Assembly (NCBI RefSeq): GCF_002215495.1
Contig: NZ_CP021378.1
Span: forward strand, 2,666,764 to 2,730,763
Reading direction: 5' to 3'
From: Porphyrobacter sp. CACIAM 03H1
GTDB taxonomy: Bacteria; Pseudomonadota; Alphaproteobacteria; Sphingomonadales; Sphingomonadaceae
DNA: 64,000 bases
This document shows positions 43,841 to 52,817 of the stretch, one piece after another. Each line of letters begins with the position of its first letter. Position 1 is the stretch's first letter. A program made the position numbers and the translations under genes. Under the pieces are notes generated by a model. It had not been told where the DNA came from. It made no database searches and saw only the letters and a program-made list of their open reading frames with translations.

Positions 43841-44206
43841 TCACATCACGGTTTCGGCGGCCTCGGCCTGCCACAGCTTCTTCGCCTGCTCGATATCCGA
43901 GCTGCTGGCGCGGCTGAAGCGGTGGGCGACGAAGTCGATCCCCTCGATCAGCCACAGCGCCAGATCGGGCTGGGCGAGGCGATAGACACGCTTCTGCCCG
44001 TGGGTCTCGGTCTCGACCAGCGCGATCGCGCGCAGCACGCCGAGGTGCTGCGAGACGCGGGTCGGCGATATCTCGAGAATGTCCCCCAGCTCGTTCACCG
44101 TCTGGTCGCCCGATTGCAATTTCAGCAGCAGTCGGATGCGGTCCGGGTGGGAAATCTGCCGCAGCACGTGAGCGAGCTCGTTGGCAACAATCTTGCGGCT
44201 GGGCAT
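43841..44206 (-). CDS. second ArsR-family transcriptional regulator
   Basis: A 121-residue winged-helix protein, paralogous to the ArsR at 41165: same length, same MPSR start, and equivalent TVNELGDILEISPTRVSQHL recognition region and HGQKRVYRLAQPDLALWLI wing. It also lacks cysteine. It lies convergent to sulP and 37 bp downstream of the dehydrogenase-like gene on the same strand, so it may be transcribed with that gene or from its own promoter within that gene's 3' end. It may regulate the carbonic anhydrase/SulP genes together with the first ArsR, as a heterodimer or antagonist; this is inference. Confidence 0.86.
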   Translation of the reverse strand: MPSRKIVANELAHVLRQISHPDRIRLLLKLQSGDQTVNELGDILEISPTRVSQHLGVLRAIALVETETHGQKRVYRLAQPDLALWLIEGIDFVAHRFSRASSSDIEQAKKLWQAEAAETVM

Positions 44207-44243
44207 GGGGCGAACCTTTCAGTTGGAGGGGATTAGCGAGGTT

Positions 44244-45392
44244 TTAAGACACAACGCGCAAGTGCGGGATTGGTGTCCGGGAAATTGACATTTTTGCATT
44301 TTCGAGCGCGCGCCACTCCGGCTGGGCCCGCTTGCTGACCGCCGCATCGCGGCAGATCATGCCGATGAAGGCGCTGTCGGCGACTTCGCTGGCATAGGGC
44401 GCATCACCGCCGCCGCGCCCGGGGGTGGTCACCCCGCTGTCGCGCAGCCGCGCCCAGCCCTCGTGCAGCCGCCGCGCCGCGCGGCCCGCGCCGCCGGCGT
44501 GGAGCGCCAGCGCCAGCGCCTGCACCAGCACCGGCGCATCGAGCGGCAGGCGGCTCGCCCCCTCGCCCGGCGCCTCGGCGGTCACGAGCCTCAGGGCGCG
44601 TCCGCCGCTCGCATCGCTGGCGAACCACAGCATGGGCCAGGGTCCGCGCAGCCCGCTCGTCGCGGAGAGCAGGGTGAAAACCGTCCCGCGCAGGTCGGGC
44701 ATAGCGATGATCGCGTCCCACGGTGCGCGCGGCGCGACCAGCAGGGGAAGCGCCTCCTCGATGGTGAGGATGTCGAGCGCGAGGCCCTCGCGCGTCAGCC
44801 CCTTGCCCGCGGCGAGCAGCTGCGCGGCGACGGCGTTGCGCTGGCGGGCGTGGAGGATGATCGCGAGCTTGCCGCGCCCTTCGTCGCGCGCGGTGCGGAT
44901 CATGGCCTTCATCACCCCGGCGCGCGGCACGGGCACGGCGCCTGCCTCCTCGACAGCGCAGGCGGAGGGGTGCGGACTCATCAACAGCACATCGGATCCG
45001 TCCTGCCCCGGGCCAGCGCCGCGGGCGTGATCGAGGCCGTAGCTGGCGACGAAGGATGCTGCGGGCAGCGCGGCGATGCCGCCGTGCTGGAAGGCGACCG
45101 GGCTCCAGCCGATCCACGGCGCGAAAACGGGCACACCCGCGGCCGGGGCCATCGCCCAATCTGCGAGGCGCGGGAGGCGGCGCGGGCGCGCGGCGGGCAC
45201 GAACTCGGCATCGATGCCGAGCCAGGCGATCAGCGCGTCGAGCCCCTCCTGCCACGCCGCCGGCGCCGGTTCGGCGGGCTGCGCGAGGCGGAAGCGCGTG
45301 TTCACCAGTGCCAGACCCACGCCCCTCGCGCGCTGTGCGGGAGCGCCGTGCTCGAGCGGAAGCCGGTGCGGAAGCGGGCTCGTCTGGTCCAT
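44244..45392 (-). CDS. divergent isocitrate/isopropylmalate-dehydrogenase-like protein, probably not a normal dehydrogenase
   Basis: A 382-residue protein that I read as a strongly altered member of the isocitrate/isopropylmalate dehydrogenase fold. Supporting blocks: PWDAIIAMPDLRGTVFTLLS where the family has a D-x-I-x-x-x-x-x-x-GDI-S-D metal-binding strand, LPLDAPVLVQALALALHAGG in the place of ANPxxxILSAAMML, and a C-terminal DAPYASEVADSAFIGMI. The metal-binding GDxxSD aspartates and the HGSAPD cofactor loop are not conserved, so normal oxidative decarboxylation is unlikely. No signal peptide or membrane segment is visible. ATG 45392 is preceded by AAGGGA. The fold assignment is tentative. 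Confidence 0.45.
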   Translation of the reverse strand: MDQTSPLPHRLPLEHGAPAQRARGVGLALVNTRFRLAQPAEPAPAAWQEGLDALIAWLGIDAEFVPAARPRRLPRLADWAMAPAAGVPVFAPWIGWSPVAFQHGGIAALPAASFVASYGLDHARGAGPGQDGSDVLLMSPHPSACAVEEAGAVPVPRAGVMKAMIRTARDEGRGKLAIILHARQRNAVAAQLLAAGKGLTREGLALDILTIEEALPLLVAPRAPWDAIIAMPDLRGTVFTLLSATSGLRGPWPMLWFASDASGGRALRLVTAEAPGEGASRLPLDAPVLVQALALALHAGGAGRAARRLHEGWARLRDSGVTTPGRGGGDAPYASEVADSAFIGMICRDAAVSKRAQPEWRALENAKMSISRTPIPHLRVVS

Positions 45393-45593
45393 GCGCAGGG
45401 TCCCTTGGCTGGGGTGAAGCGGAGAGGTGGGCGGTTGTTAGCGGCGCAGGCCCAATCGGAAAAATTCAATCTTTCTTCGCAAACGTTCCAGATTTTGAAT
45501 GAATGAAGATTGTGCGGAACCGCAGTCCCGACGGCTTGAAACCGCGCCCCGCCGCAGGCATCACGGCGGCGGGAGAAGAGGGGGAAAAGGATA
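45393..45593. other. 201-bp divergent intergenic region
   Basis: AT-rich core around 45455-45510 between the dehydrogenase-like gene (minus) and the alkylsulfatase (plus). ATTCAATC (45464-45471) and GATTTTGAAT (45491-45500) form an imperfect inverted repeat that could be an operator. AAAAGGA just before 45594 is the ribosome site of the sulfatase gene. No open frame is credible. Confidence 0.35.
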
Positions 45594-47561
45594 ATGACAC
45601 TCACCGCGATGCGCGCCGCACTGGCGCTGGGGCTCGGACTCGGCGCCTTCCACGGCGTGGCGGCGCAGGACGCTGCCGGCACCGCCAGCGCGCAGACCCG
45701 CGCGGCCCAGCAGGCCGCCGCCGCGCAGCTTCCGCCCGAAGGCACGCGCGATGCCGATTTCGCCCGGCGCGGCTTTCTTGCGACGCGCAAGGACCCGGTG
45801 ATCCTCGCTCCCAACGGCAAGGTGGTCTGGAACCTCGACGCCTACGCCTTCGTCACCGGTCCCGCCCCCGACACGGTCAACCCCAGCCTGTGGCGGCACA
45901 TGACCCATCTCAGGCACCACGGCCTGTTCAAGGTCACCGAGAATGTCTGGCAGGTGCGCGGCTTCGACGTCTCGAACATGACGATCATCCGCGGCGCGAC
46001 CGGCTGGATCATCATCGACCCGCTCACCAGCGTCGAGGCGGCGGCGGCGGCGATGGAGCTGGTCGACCAGACCCTCGGCAAGCGGCCTGTCACCGGCCTC
46101 ATCTATTCGCACAGCCACGGCGACCATTTCGGCGGCGCGAAGGGCGTGATCGATCCCGCCGATGCCGCCGCGCGCAAGGTGCCGGTGATCGCGCCCGAGG
46201 GCTTCATGGAGGAAGCCACCTCCGAGAACGTCATGGCCGGGGGCGCGATGATGCGCCGCGCGGCGTTCCAGTTCGGCACCGGGCTTGCCCCCGGCGCGAC
46301 CGGGCAGATGGGCAGCGGCATCGGCATGGGCCTGTCCTCGGGCACGCTCTCGCTGATCGCGCCGACCGACACGGTGGCGAAGACCGGCGAGACGCGGGTG
46401 GTGGACGGCATCGCGCTCGAGTTCCAGATCGTCTCGGGCACCGAGGCCCCGGCCGAATTCAACGTGATGATCGCGCCGGAGAAGACCTTCCTCGCCGCCG
46501 AGACGGCGACCTGCACGCTCCACAACATCCTCACCCCGCGCGGGGCCAAGGTGCGCGACGCGCGGGCCTGGGCGCATTACCTCGACGAGGCCGTGACCCG
46601 TTATGCGCCGCAGAGCGACACGGTGATCTCGAGCCATTGCTGGCCGATCTTCGGCAAGGCGGAAAGCACCGCCTGGCTCGCCGCGCAGCGCGACAACTAC
46701 CGCTGGCTCCACGACCAGACCGTGCGCCGGATGAACCGCGGCGAGACCATGCACGAGATCGCAGAGGCGCTGGAATCCTCGCCCCCGCCGGGCAATGGCC
46801 AAGAATGGTCGACGCGCGGCTACTATGGCACGATCAGCCACAACGCCAAGGCGATCTACCAGTTCTATCTCGGCTGGTACGATGCCGTGCCGGCGAACCT
46901 CCACCAGCACCCGCCGGTGGAGCGTGCGCGGCGTCTGGTCGAGGCGCTCGGCGGGGCGGAACGTACGCTCGCGCTGGCGCAGAACGCCATGGCTGCGGGC
47001 GATTACCGCTGGGCCTCGGACCTGCTCCAGAACCTCGTCTTCGCGGCGCCGGAGAATGCCGAGGCCAAGGCGATGCTGGCGAACAGCTACGAACAGCAGG
47101 GCTACAGGTCCGAAAGCGCGATCTGGCGCAACCAGTTCCTCGCCGCCGCGAGCGACCTGCGCAAGGGCCGCGCCCCGATGAGCGCCGCGCAGAGCAACGA
47201 CATGATCGCCGCGCTGGCGACGCAGGAACTGCTCGATTCCGCGGCCACGCGCTTCGCCCCCGAACGCCACGGCGGGCGCCGCCTGATCGTCGGGATCGAG
47301 CTTACCGACCGCAAGGAACAGGCGATGATCGAGGTCGGCCCGCAGGCGATGATCGGCCGGGTCGGGACCCTGCCGCCGCAGCCCGGCGTGACGATCCGCG
47401 GCCCCCGCCGGGCGCTCCTCGCGCTGTTCTTCGTCAAGATGCCGGTCGAAAGCGTCAGCCCGATGGAGGGGGTCACGATCGAGGGCGACCGGGCGGGCCT
47501 CCAGGCCCTGATCGACGCGCTCGATCCGCTGCCGCATGGCTTCGACATCGTCACGCCATAG
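45594..47561 (+). CDS. SdsA-type alkylsulfatase, metallo-beta-lactamase fold
   Basis: A 655-residue secreted alkylsulfatase. Signal peptide at residues 1-24 (cleavage after GVAA); metallo-beta-lactamase domain at about 120-400 with HSHGDHFGG (His173, His175, Asp177, His178) and ETATCTLHNILTPRG, SSHCWPIFG supplying further metal ligands. A helical dimerisation domain (about 410-520) and a C-terminal SCP2-like domain (about 535-655) complete the SdsA1 architecture. The enzyme hydrolyses primary alkyl sulfates such as dodecyl sulfate to alcohol and sulfate, probably in the periplasm. Length matches SdsA1. It stands first in a plus-strand run with the DUF1800/DUF1501 genes, 126 bp away. Confidence 0.9.
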   Translation: MTLTAMRAALALGLGLGAFHGVAAQDAAGTASAQTRAAQQAAAAQLPPEGTRDADFARRGFLATRKDPVILAPNGKVVWNLDAYAFVTGPAPDTVNPSLWRHMTHLRHHGLFKVTENVWQVRGFDVSNMTIIRGATGWIIIDPLTSVEAAAAAMELVDQTLGKRPVTGLIYSHSHGDHFGGAKGVIDPADAAARKVPVIAPEGFMEEATSENVMAGGAMMRRAAFQFGTGLAPGATGQMGSGIGMGLSSGTLSLIAPTDTVAKTGETRVVDGIALEFQIVSGTEAPAEFNVMIAPEKTFLAAETATCTLHNILTPRGAKVRDARAWAHYLDEAVTRYAPQSDTVISSHCWPIFGKAESTAWLAAQRDNYRWLHDQTVRRMNRGETMHEIAEALESSPPPGNGQEWSTRGYYGTISHNAKAIYQFYLGWYDAVPANLHQHPPVERARRLVEALGGAERTLALAQNAMAAGDYRWASDLLQNLVFAAPENAEAKAMLANSYEQQGYRSESAIWRNQFLAAASDLRKGRAPMSAAQSNDMIAALATQELLDSAATRFAPERHGGRRLIVGIELTDRKEQAMIEVGPQAMIGRVGTLPPQPGVTIRGPRRALLALFFVKMPVESVSPMEGVTIEGDRAGLQALIDALDPLPHGFDIVTP

Positions 47562-47617
47562 CAAAAAGCGCCGTGCTCATGCGAAGGTTTGGGCGCACCG
47601 GAACGTTGGGACAGGCG

Positions 47618-47638
47618 GGTGCGGCACCGTGCCGCGCC
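47618..47638. repeat. GC-rich palindrome between the sulfatase and DUF1800 genes
   Basis: GCGGCAC and GTGCCGC (47621-47635) are perfect arms around one C, with GGG and CCC extending the pairing on the outside. It is followed by no T-run. It could be a stalled terminator for the sulfatase transcript or an operator for the DUF1800-DUF1501 pair. Confidence 0.3.
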
Positions 47639-47687
47639 CGTATGCGCCGCGATCAGGACCGCCAGCCATGCCCGTGAGTTCGTGCCG

Positions 47688-49163
47688 ATGACCCCCGCCA
47701 GCATCGCGATCAGCCGCTTCGGCTACGGCTATGCCGCAGGCGACACGCCGCCCGCCGATCCGCGCCGCTTCCTGCTGCGCCAGCTGGAGGCCTTCGACCC
47801 CGCCCCGCCCGCAATCGCCGGGCGCCTCGGCACGCGGGCGAAGACATCCGAGATGATCGAGCTCCTGCGCCGTCTGCGGCAGGACACCCGCGCGCTCGCC
47901 GCGATGGAACCGGGCGGCGCGCCGGCTATGGCCGAGGGCATGGCGGGCACGGCGATGGCCGACAACCCCCGCGCCGCCGCCCTCGCCGCGCTGCCGCCCG
48001 AATATCGCGAGAAGCTCATGGAGGCCCGCCGCGTGCTGGTGGAGGATATCGCGGTGCGGGTCGATCTGGCGGTGACGAGCCCCGCCCCGATGGTGGAGCG
48101 GCTGGTGCATTTCTGGTCGAACCACTTCAGCGTCTCGGTCGGCAAGCCGGGCACCCAGTTCGAGGTCGCCCCGCACGAATTCACCGCGATCCGCCCGCAT
48201 GTGCTGGGGCGCTTTTCCGATATGCTCAAGGCCGCGGTGCTGCATCCGGCGATGCTGCTCTATCTCGACCAGTTCCAGTCGATCGGCCCCAATGCCCCCT
48301 TCGCGCAGATGCGCGCGCGCCGGAACCCCGATGCGCCGGGGCCGCGCGGCCTCAACGAGAACCTCGCGCGCGAGGTGCTGGAGCTGCACACGCTGGGGGT
48401 TGATGGCGGCTATACCCAGGCCGACGTGACCGAGCTCGCCCGCGCGCTCACCGGCTGGACGGTGCCGGGCATCGGCCGCGCGGGCCGCTTCGCGCAGGCG
48501 CAGGCGAGCGGCGCGGCCTTCGTCGCGCCGGTGCACGAGCCGGGCGCGCGGCAGGTGCTGGGGCGCAGCTATGCGACCGGAGGGCCGGAGCAGGCGCTGG
48601 CGATCCTCGACGATCTCGCCGCCCACCCCGCCACCGCGCGCCACATCGCCACCAAGCTCGCACGCCACTTCGCGGGCGACACCCCTCCCCCGGCGCTGGT
48701 CGCGCGGCTGGAGGCGGATTTCGTCAAGACCGGCGGCGATCTTGCAAGCCTTGCGCGGGTGCTGATCGCAGCGCCCGAGACGTGGACGAGCGCGCCGGTC
48801 AAGTTCCGCACGCCCTTCGAATGGCTGGTGGCGACGCTGCGCCTGACCGGGATCGAGCGCCCGCCGCCGCAGCGCCTCGTCGCCGCGCTCACGCAGCTGG
48901 GGCAGGTGCCCTGGGCCGCGCCCTCGCCCGCGGGCTACGAGGACAGCGCCGCCGCATGGGCCGGGCCCGACGCTCTCGTGCGGCGGGTCGAATTCGCCGA
49001 GCGCATCGCCCGCGGCGCGCCGCAGGAGGGGGTCATCGCCCGCGCCGAGGCCGCCTTCCCGGGCACCCTCAGCGAGGCGACCCGCACCCAGCTCGCCCGC
49101 GCGGAAAGCGGCCAGCAGGCGCTCGCCCTGCTGCTGGTCTCGCCTGAAATGATGCGGAGGTAA
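47688..49163 (+). CDS. DUF1800 family protein
   Basis: A 491-residue DUF1800 protein. Family blocks: AISRFGYGYAAGDTPP at the N-terminus, MVERLVHFWSNHFSVSVGK near 140, ENLAREVLELHTLGVDGGYT near 224 and KLARHFAGDTPPPALV near 325. These large helical proteins are almost always encoded directly before a DUF1501 gene, as here (5-bp gap). Their biochemical role is unknown; export as a pair to the periplasm or surface has been suggested. No clear signal peptide is seen at this start. ATG 47688 matches the family N-terminus; a GTG two codons upstream is possible. Confidence 0.85.
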   Translation: MTPASIAISRFGYGYAAGDTPPADPRRFLLRQLEAFDPAPPAIAGRLGTRAKTSEMIELLRRLRQDTRALAAMEPGGAPAMAEGMAGTAMADNPRAAALAALPPEYREKLMEARRVLVEDIAVRVDLAVTSPAPMVERLVHFWSNHFSVSVGKPGTQFEVAPHEFTAIRPHVLGRFSDMLKAAVLHPAMLLYLDQFQSIGPNAPFAQMRARRNPDAPGPRGLNENLAREVLELHTLGVDGGYTQADVTELARALTGWTVPGIGRAGRFAQAQASGAAFVAPVHEPGARQVLGRSYATGGPEQALAILDDLAAHPATARHIATKLARHFAGDTPPPALVARLEADFVKTGGDLASLARVLIAAPETWTSAPVKFRTPFEWLVATLRLTGIERPPPQRLVAALTQLGQVPWAAPSPAGYEDSAAAWAGPDALVRRVEFAERIARGAPQEGVIARAEAAFPGTLSEATRTQLARAESGQQALALLLVSPEMMRR

Positions 49164-49168
49164 GTGCA

Positions 49169-50335
49169 ATGACGATGAACCTCGATCGCCGCACTCTGCT
49201 CGCCGGATCGCTGATCGGCGCAGGCAGCCTTGCCGTGCCGCGCATCGCCTTTGCGCAAGGGTCAGGACACAGGAAGCTGCTGTTCGTGCTGCTGCGCGGC
49301 GCGGCCGACGGGATGGCGATGCTTGCCCCCGTCGGTGACCCGGGCCTTGCGGCCCTGCGCGGCGCCAGCCTTGCCGATTACGACAACGCCCCGCGGATCG
49401 GCAGCTTCTTCGCCCTCCACCCCGCGCTTGCCGAGGTCGGCGCGGCGGTGCAGGCGGGCGAGGCACTGTTCGTTCATGCCGCCGCCACGTCCTATCGCGA
49501 GCGGTCGCATTTCGACGGGCAGAACCTGCTCGAGACAGGCGGCACGGCGCCCTATGCGAGCAAGGATGGCTGGCTCAACCGCCTCGCCGGGCTGCTGAAC
49601 GAGGGCGCCCCTTCCCCGCTGCGCGCACTGGCGATCGCGCCGACGGTGCCGCTGGCGCTGCGCGGGACGGCCCCGGTCTCGAACTACGCCCCCTCGGCCC
49701 TTCCCGAGGCGAGCGAGGACCTGCTCGCCCGCGTGAGCCAGCTCTATGCCGGCGATGGCGAGCTCGGCCCGCTGTGGGCGCAGGCGCTAGAGACGCGGGC
49801 GATGGCGGGCGATGATGGCATGCGCAACCTCAACGACGCGCGCAAGGCGGGCGAGCTTGCCGCCTCGCTGATGCGCGATGCCGGGGGCGCGCGGATCGGA
49901 ATGATCGAGCTGGGCGGGTGGGACACCCACGCCAACCAGCGCGGCGCCTTCGCCCGCGCCGCGCGCCAACTCGATGCGCTGCTCGGCGCCTATCGCGCCG
50001 GCATGGGCGCAGGCTGGGCCGACACGCTGGTGGTGGTGGCGACCGAGTTCGGCCGCACCGCCCGCCTCAACGGCACCGGTGGCACCGACCACGGCACCGC
50101 CTCGGCGGCGCTGGTGATGGGCGGGGGCGTGCGCGGCGGGCGGGTGATCGCCGACTGGCCGGGCCTCGCCGAAAGCCGTCTGTTGGAGGGCCGCGATCTG
50201 GCCCCGACCATCGCGCTCGAGAGCGTGCTGGCGGGCGCCGTGGCCGAGCACCTGCGGCTCGACCCGGCCCGCGCGATGGCGCGGCTGTTCCCCGGCCGGG
50301 GCGGCGCGCCGCTGTCGGGGCTGATACGCGCCTAG
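49169..50335 (+). CDS. DUF1501 family protein with Tat signal
   Basis: A 388-residue DUF1501 protein. N-terminus LDRRTLLAGSLIGAGSLAV up to AFAQ is a twin-arginine export signal. The mature part shows the sulfatase-like fold features of the family: LLFVLLRGAADGMAMLAPVG, AAATSYRERSHFDGQNLLE, GGWDTHANQRG, VVATEFGRTARLNGTGGTDH with a closing HGTASAALVMGGGV. The HFD, GGWDTH, EFGRT and DHG residues resemble metal ligands of alkaline-phosphatase-like enzymes, but no activity is established. It lies 5 bp after its DUF1800 partner and overlaps the convergent GH3 gene by 4 bp. Confidence 0.88.
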   Translation: MTMNLDRRTLLAGSLIGAGSLAVPRIAFAQGSGHRKLLFVLLRGAADGMAMLAPVGDPGLAALRGASLADYDNAPRIGSFFALHPALAEVGAAVQAGEALFVHAAATSYRERSHFDGQNLLETGGTAPYASKDGWLNRLAGLLNEGAPSPLRALAIAPTVPLALRGTAPVSNYAPSALPEASEDLLARVSQLYAGDGELGPLWAQALETRAMAGDDGMRNLNDARKAGELAASLMRDAGGARIGMIELGGWDTHANQRGAFARAARQLDALLGAYRAGMGAGWADTLVVVATEFGRTARLNGTGGTDHGTASAALVMGGGVRGGRVIADWPGLAESRLLEGRDLAPTIALESVLAGAVAEHLRLDPARAMARLFPGRGGAPLSGLIRA

Positions 50336-52713
50336 AACGAGCACTCCGCTTCGGCGGCGCTTTCGTCGCGGGTGATCTCGGCGATCTGGAGCACGAAGGC
50401 CCCTTGCGAGGCGAAGGTGATCCTGCCGCCCGCCGTGCCGAGGCAGGCGGGGCTCAGCACCATCTCGCGCCAGCCCTTGCCCTCGGCGACCGCGAGGCGC
50501 TGTGTGATGTCGAGCGCCGCACCGCCCGCCGTTACCGTCACCGGCGCCTTGGGGCGCTGCGCGACGCTGTAGGTGATCCGCCACGCTGCAGTGCTCTCCG
50601 GGCCGCTCAACGTCAGCTCCGCCCCGCGCGCGAAGGCGATGCGGCGCGCGTCTTCCTGCGCGCGGCGGTCGATCCCGGTCGCGGTGATCCCGTTGCCGGT
50701 GCCGCGCAGGTCGGGCAGCAGGGCATTGTCCGCCACCGCCTGCACCGCATTCCCGAGCTTGCCGCTGGCGAACCACACCGCGCCGCCATCGGCAGCGAGC
50801 GCCGCGCAAGTCTCGTCGAGCGTCCCCGGCCCGCCCGGCGCGCCGTAGCCGAGGCCGTAGCCGAACGGGAAGAGCGCGCGCTCGGCGGTGTTGACCGGCG
50901 CGCCTTCGCAGGTCGCAGGCCAGCTGAAGGACAGCCGCCCCGTCGGCACCGCCTTGCCGAACAGCACGTCGGCCACCCCCGCCCCCTCGCTCCCGGGGAG
51001 CCAGGATGCGACGAAGGCATCGGCGGCGTTGAGCTCGCGGTTGACCCATAGCGGTCGGCCCGAGAGGAACACGGCGACGGTCGGGATGCCGCGCGCGCGG
51101 TAAGCCCTGAGCAGGCTCAGGCCCTCCTCGTCGCGGAAGGCGAGATCCTTCCGGTCGCCGACGAATTCGGCATAGGGCTCCTCGCCGAAGACGACGATTG
51201 CGACGTCGGGCGTGCTGGCGGCATCGCCCTTGGGCGCAAGGCGCGCCTCGCCGCCGCTGGCGCGGGCGGCCTCGGCAATCCCGGTCCAGAGCGAGGTCGC
51301 GCCGGGGAAGTCCTTCGCCGTCAGATCGCCGCCGCCCTGCCACGTCACCGACCAGCCGCCGGCCTGCTGCGGGATGTTGTCGGCGGCGCTTCCCGCCACC
51401 TCGATCCGCGCGCCCGGCTTCAGCGGCAGGACGCCCGCATTCTTGAGCAGCACCTGCGACTTCGCCACCGCCTCGCGCGCGATCGCTCGGTGTTCGGGCG
51501 AGCCGAGCTTTTCCCAGCGCCCCGCATTGGCCCTGAGCGAGGGCTTCACCTCGCCGTCGAGGATGCCGAGCGTCTGCTTCAGGCGCAGCACCCGCAGAAC
51601 CGCCTCGTCGAGGCGGCTCATGGGGATCGCGCCCTTCTTCACCTGCTTCACGAGGTTGGCGTGGAGAGCCTTCCAGTCCTCGGGCACCATGTAGACGTCG
51701 AGCCCTGCCAGCAGGGCCTGCGGGCAGTTCGCGTTGGTGCAGCCATCGACCTGCCCGTGGCCGTTCCAGTCGCCGACCACCAGCCCGCCGAAGCCGAGCC
51801 GCCCGCGCAATTCGCCCGTCAGCAGCGGCGCGTTGCCGTGCATCTTGGTGCCGTTGATCGAGTTGAAGCTCGCCATGACGCTGGCGACGCCTGCCCCGAT
51901 CGCTTCGGGATAGGGCGCGGCGTGGATCGCCATCAGGTCGCCGAGGTCGCCGTCGACATCGCCCTGGTCGACGCCCTGCGCCGTGCCGCCGTCGCCGAAA
52001 TAGTGCTTGGCGGTGGCCGCGACCTTGCCCTCGCCGAGGAAGCCGGGTTCGCCCGGGCGGCCCTGAAGCCCCTCGATCATGGCCTTGCCGAGGCGGGTGA
52101 CGAGCGCGGGGTCTTCCGAATAGCTCTCGTAGGTGCGGCCCCAGCGATCATCGCGTGCGACCGCGACCGTGGGGGCGAAGGTCCAGTCGAGCCCGGTCAC
52201 CTCGATCTCGACGGCAGTGGCCGCGCCGATGCGGCGGACGAGATCGGCATCGCCCGCAGCGCCAAGCGCGATGTTGTGCGGGAAGACGGTAGCGCCCGGG
52301 ACATTGGCATGGCCGTGCACCGCATCGGTCGCCCAGACCGCGGGGATGACGGGTTCGCCCTTGGCGAGCGGCGCGCTCGAGGCTTCCCAGAATTCGTCGG
52401 CGAGCTTCAGCCAGTCGGCCGCCGGGGCCTTGTCATCGCCGTAGGGCCCGGAATTGCCGCCGTTGAGGATCGTGCCGAAGCGGTACTTGCGCACGTCCCT
52501 GGGGGTGATCGAACCGATATCGGGCATGACGATCTGCGCGACCTTGCGCTCGAGGCTCATCGCCGCGAGCAGCGCCTCGGGGGTCCTCGCCGCAGGGGCA
52601 GCCGCCGCGACCGGCGCACTCGCCGAGCGCACCTCCGGCGTCGCCGAGCATCCGGCCAGCAACGCACCCAGCGCCGCTCCGCACACCAGCCGACCCATCC
52701 CGCTTCGCGCCAT
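50332..52713 (-). CDS. ExoP-like GH3 exo-beta-glucanase lipoprotein
   Basis: A 793-residue glycoside hydrolase family 3 enzyme. The lipobox LLAGC gives lipidation at Cys22, so it is probably anchored to the outer membrane or facing the periplasm. The first domain carries the nucleophile Asp315 in GLVVGDWNGHGQV, plus TAKHYFGDGGT; the second has GEEPYAE at 510-516 as the acid/base region; a third C-terminal domain (about 640-793) resembles the ExoP C-terminal domain. CTNANCPQALLAGLDVYMVPEDWK is close to exo-1,3/1,4-beta-glucanases. ATG 52713 is preferred over GTG 52740 because GGGAGGG lies 9-10 bases before it. A LacI-type operator sits in its promoter region. Confidence 0.87.
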   Translation of the reverse strand: MARSGMGRLVCGAALGALLAGCSATPEVRSASAPVAAAAPAARTPEALLAAMSLERKVAQIVMPDIGSITPRDVRKYRFGTILNGGNSGPYGDDKAPAADWLKLADEFWEASSAPLAKGEPVIPAVWATDAVHGHANVPGATVFPHNIALGAAGDADLVRRIGAATAVEIEVTGLDWTFAPTVAVARDDRWGRTYESYSEDPALVTRLGKAMIEGLQGRPGEPGFLGEGKVAATAKHYFGDGGTAQGVDQGDVDGDLGDLMAIHAAPYPEAIGAGVASVMASFNSINGTKMHGNAPLLTGELRGRLGFGGLVVGDWNGHGQVDGCTNANCPQALLAGLDVYMVPEDWKALHANLVKQVKKGAIPMSRLDEAVLRVLRLKQTLGILDGEVKPSLRANAGRWEKLGSPEHRAIAREAVAKSQVLLKNAGVLPLKPGARIEVAGSAADNIPQQAGGWSVTWQGGGDLTAKDFPGATSLWTGIAEAARASGGEARLAPKGDAASTPDVAIVVFGEEPYAEFVGDRKDLAFRDEEGLSLLRAYRARGIPTVAVFLSGRPLWVNRELNAADAFVASWLPGSEGAGVADVLFGKAVPTGRLSFSWPATCEGAPVNTAERALFPFGYGLGYGAPGGPGTLDETCAALAADGGAVWFASGKLGNAVQAVADNALLPDLRGTGNGITATGIDRRAQEDARRIAFARGAELTLSGPESTAAWRITYSVAQRPKAPVTVTAGGAALDITQRLAVAEGKGWREMVLSPACLGTAGGRITFASQGAFVLQIAEITRDESAAEAECSF

Positions 52714-52745
52714 CACGCCAGACCCTCCCAGACCCGTCACATATT

Positions 52746-52763
52746 CTTGAGAACGTTATCAAG
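52746..52763. promoter_or_regulatory. LacI-type operator in front of the GH3 gene
   Basis: The 18-bp palindrome CTTGAGAACGTTATCAAG is symmetric at 8 of 9 positions around a central CG. On the minus strand it lies just downstream of a possible promoter, TTGCCA (complement of 52786-52791) with an 18-base spacer to ATAGCT (complement of 52762-52767). It matches the element at 59436-59453. The nearby LacI regulator is the obvious candidate ligand. Confidence 0.72.
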
Positions 52764-52817
52764 CTATGCCGCCGGTGCGCCGCTTTGGCAAGCTTCAAGC
52801 GGGCCGGATGTGAATTC

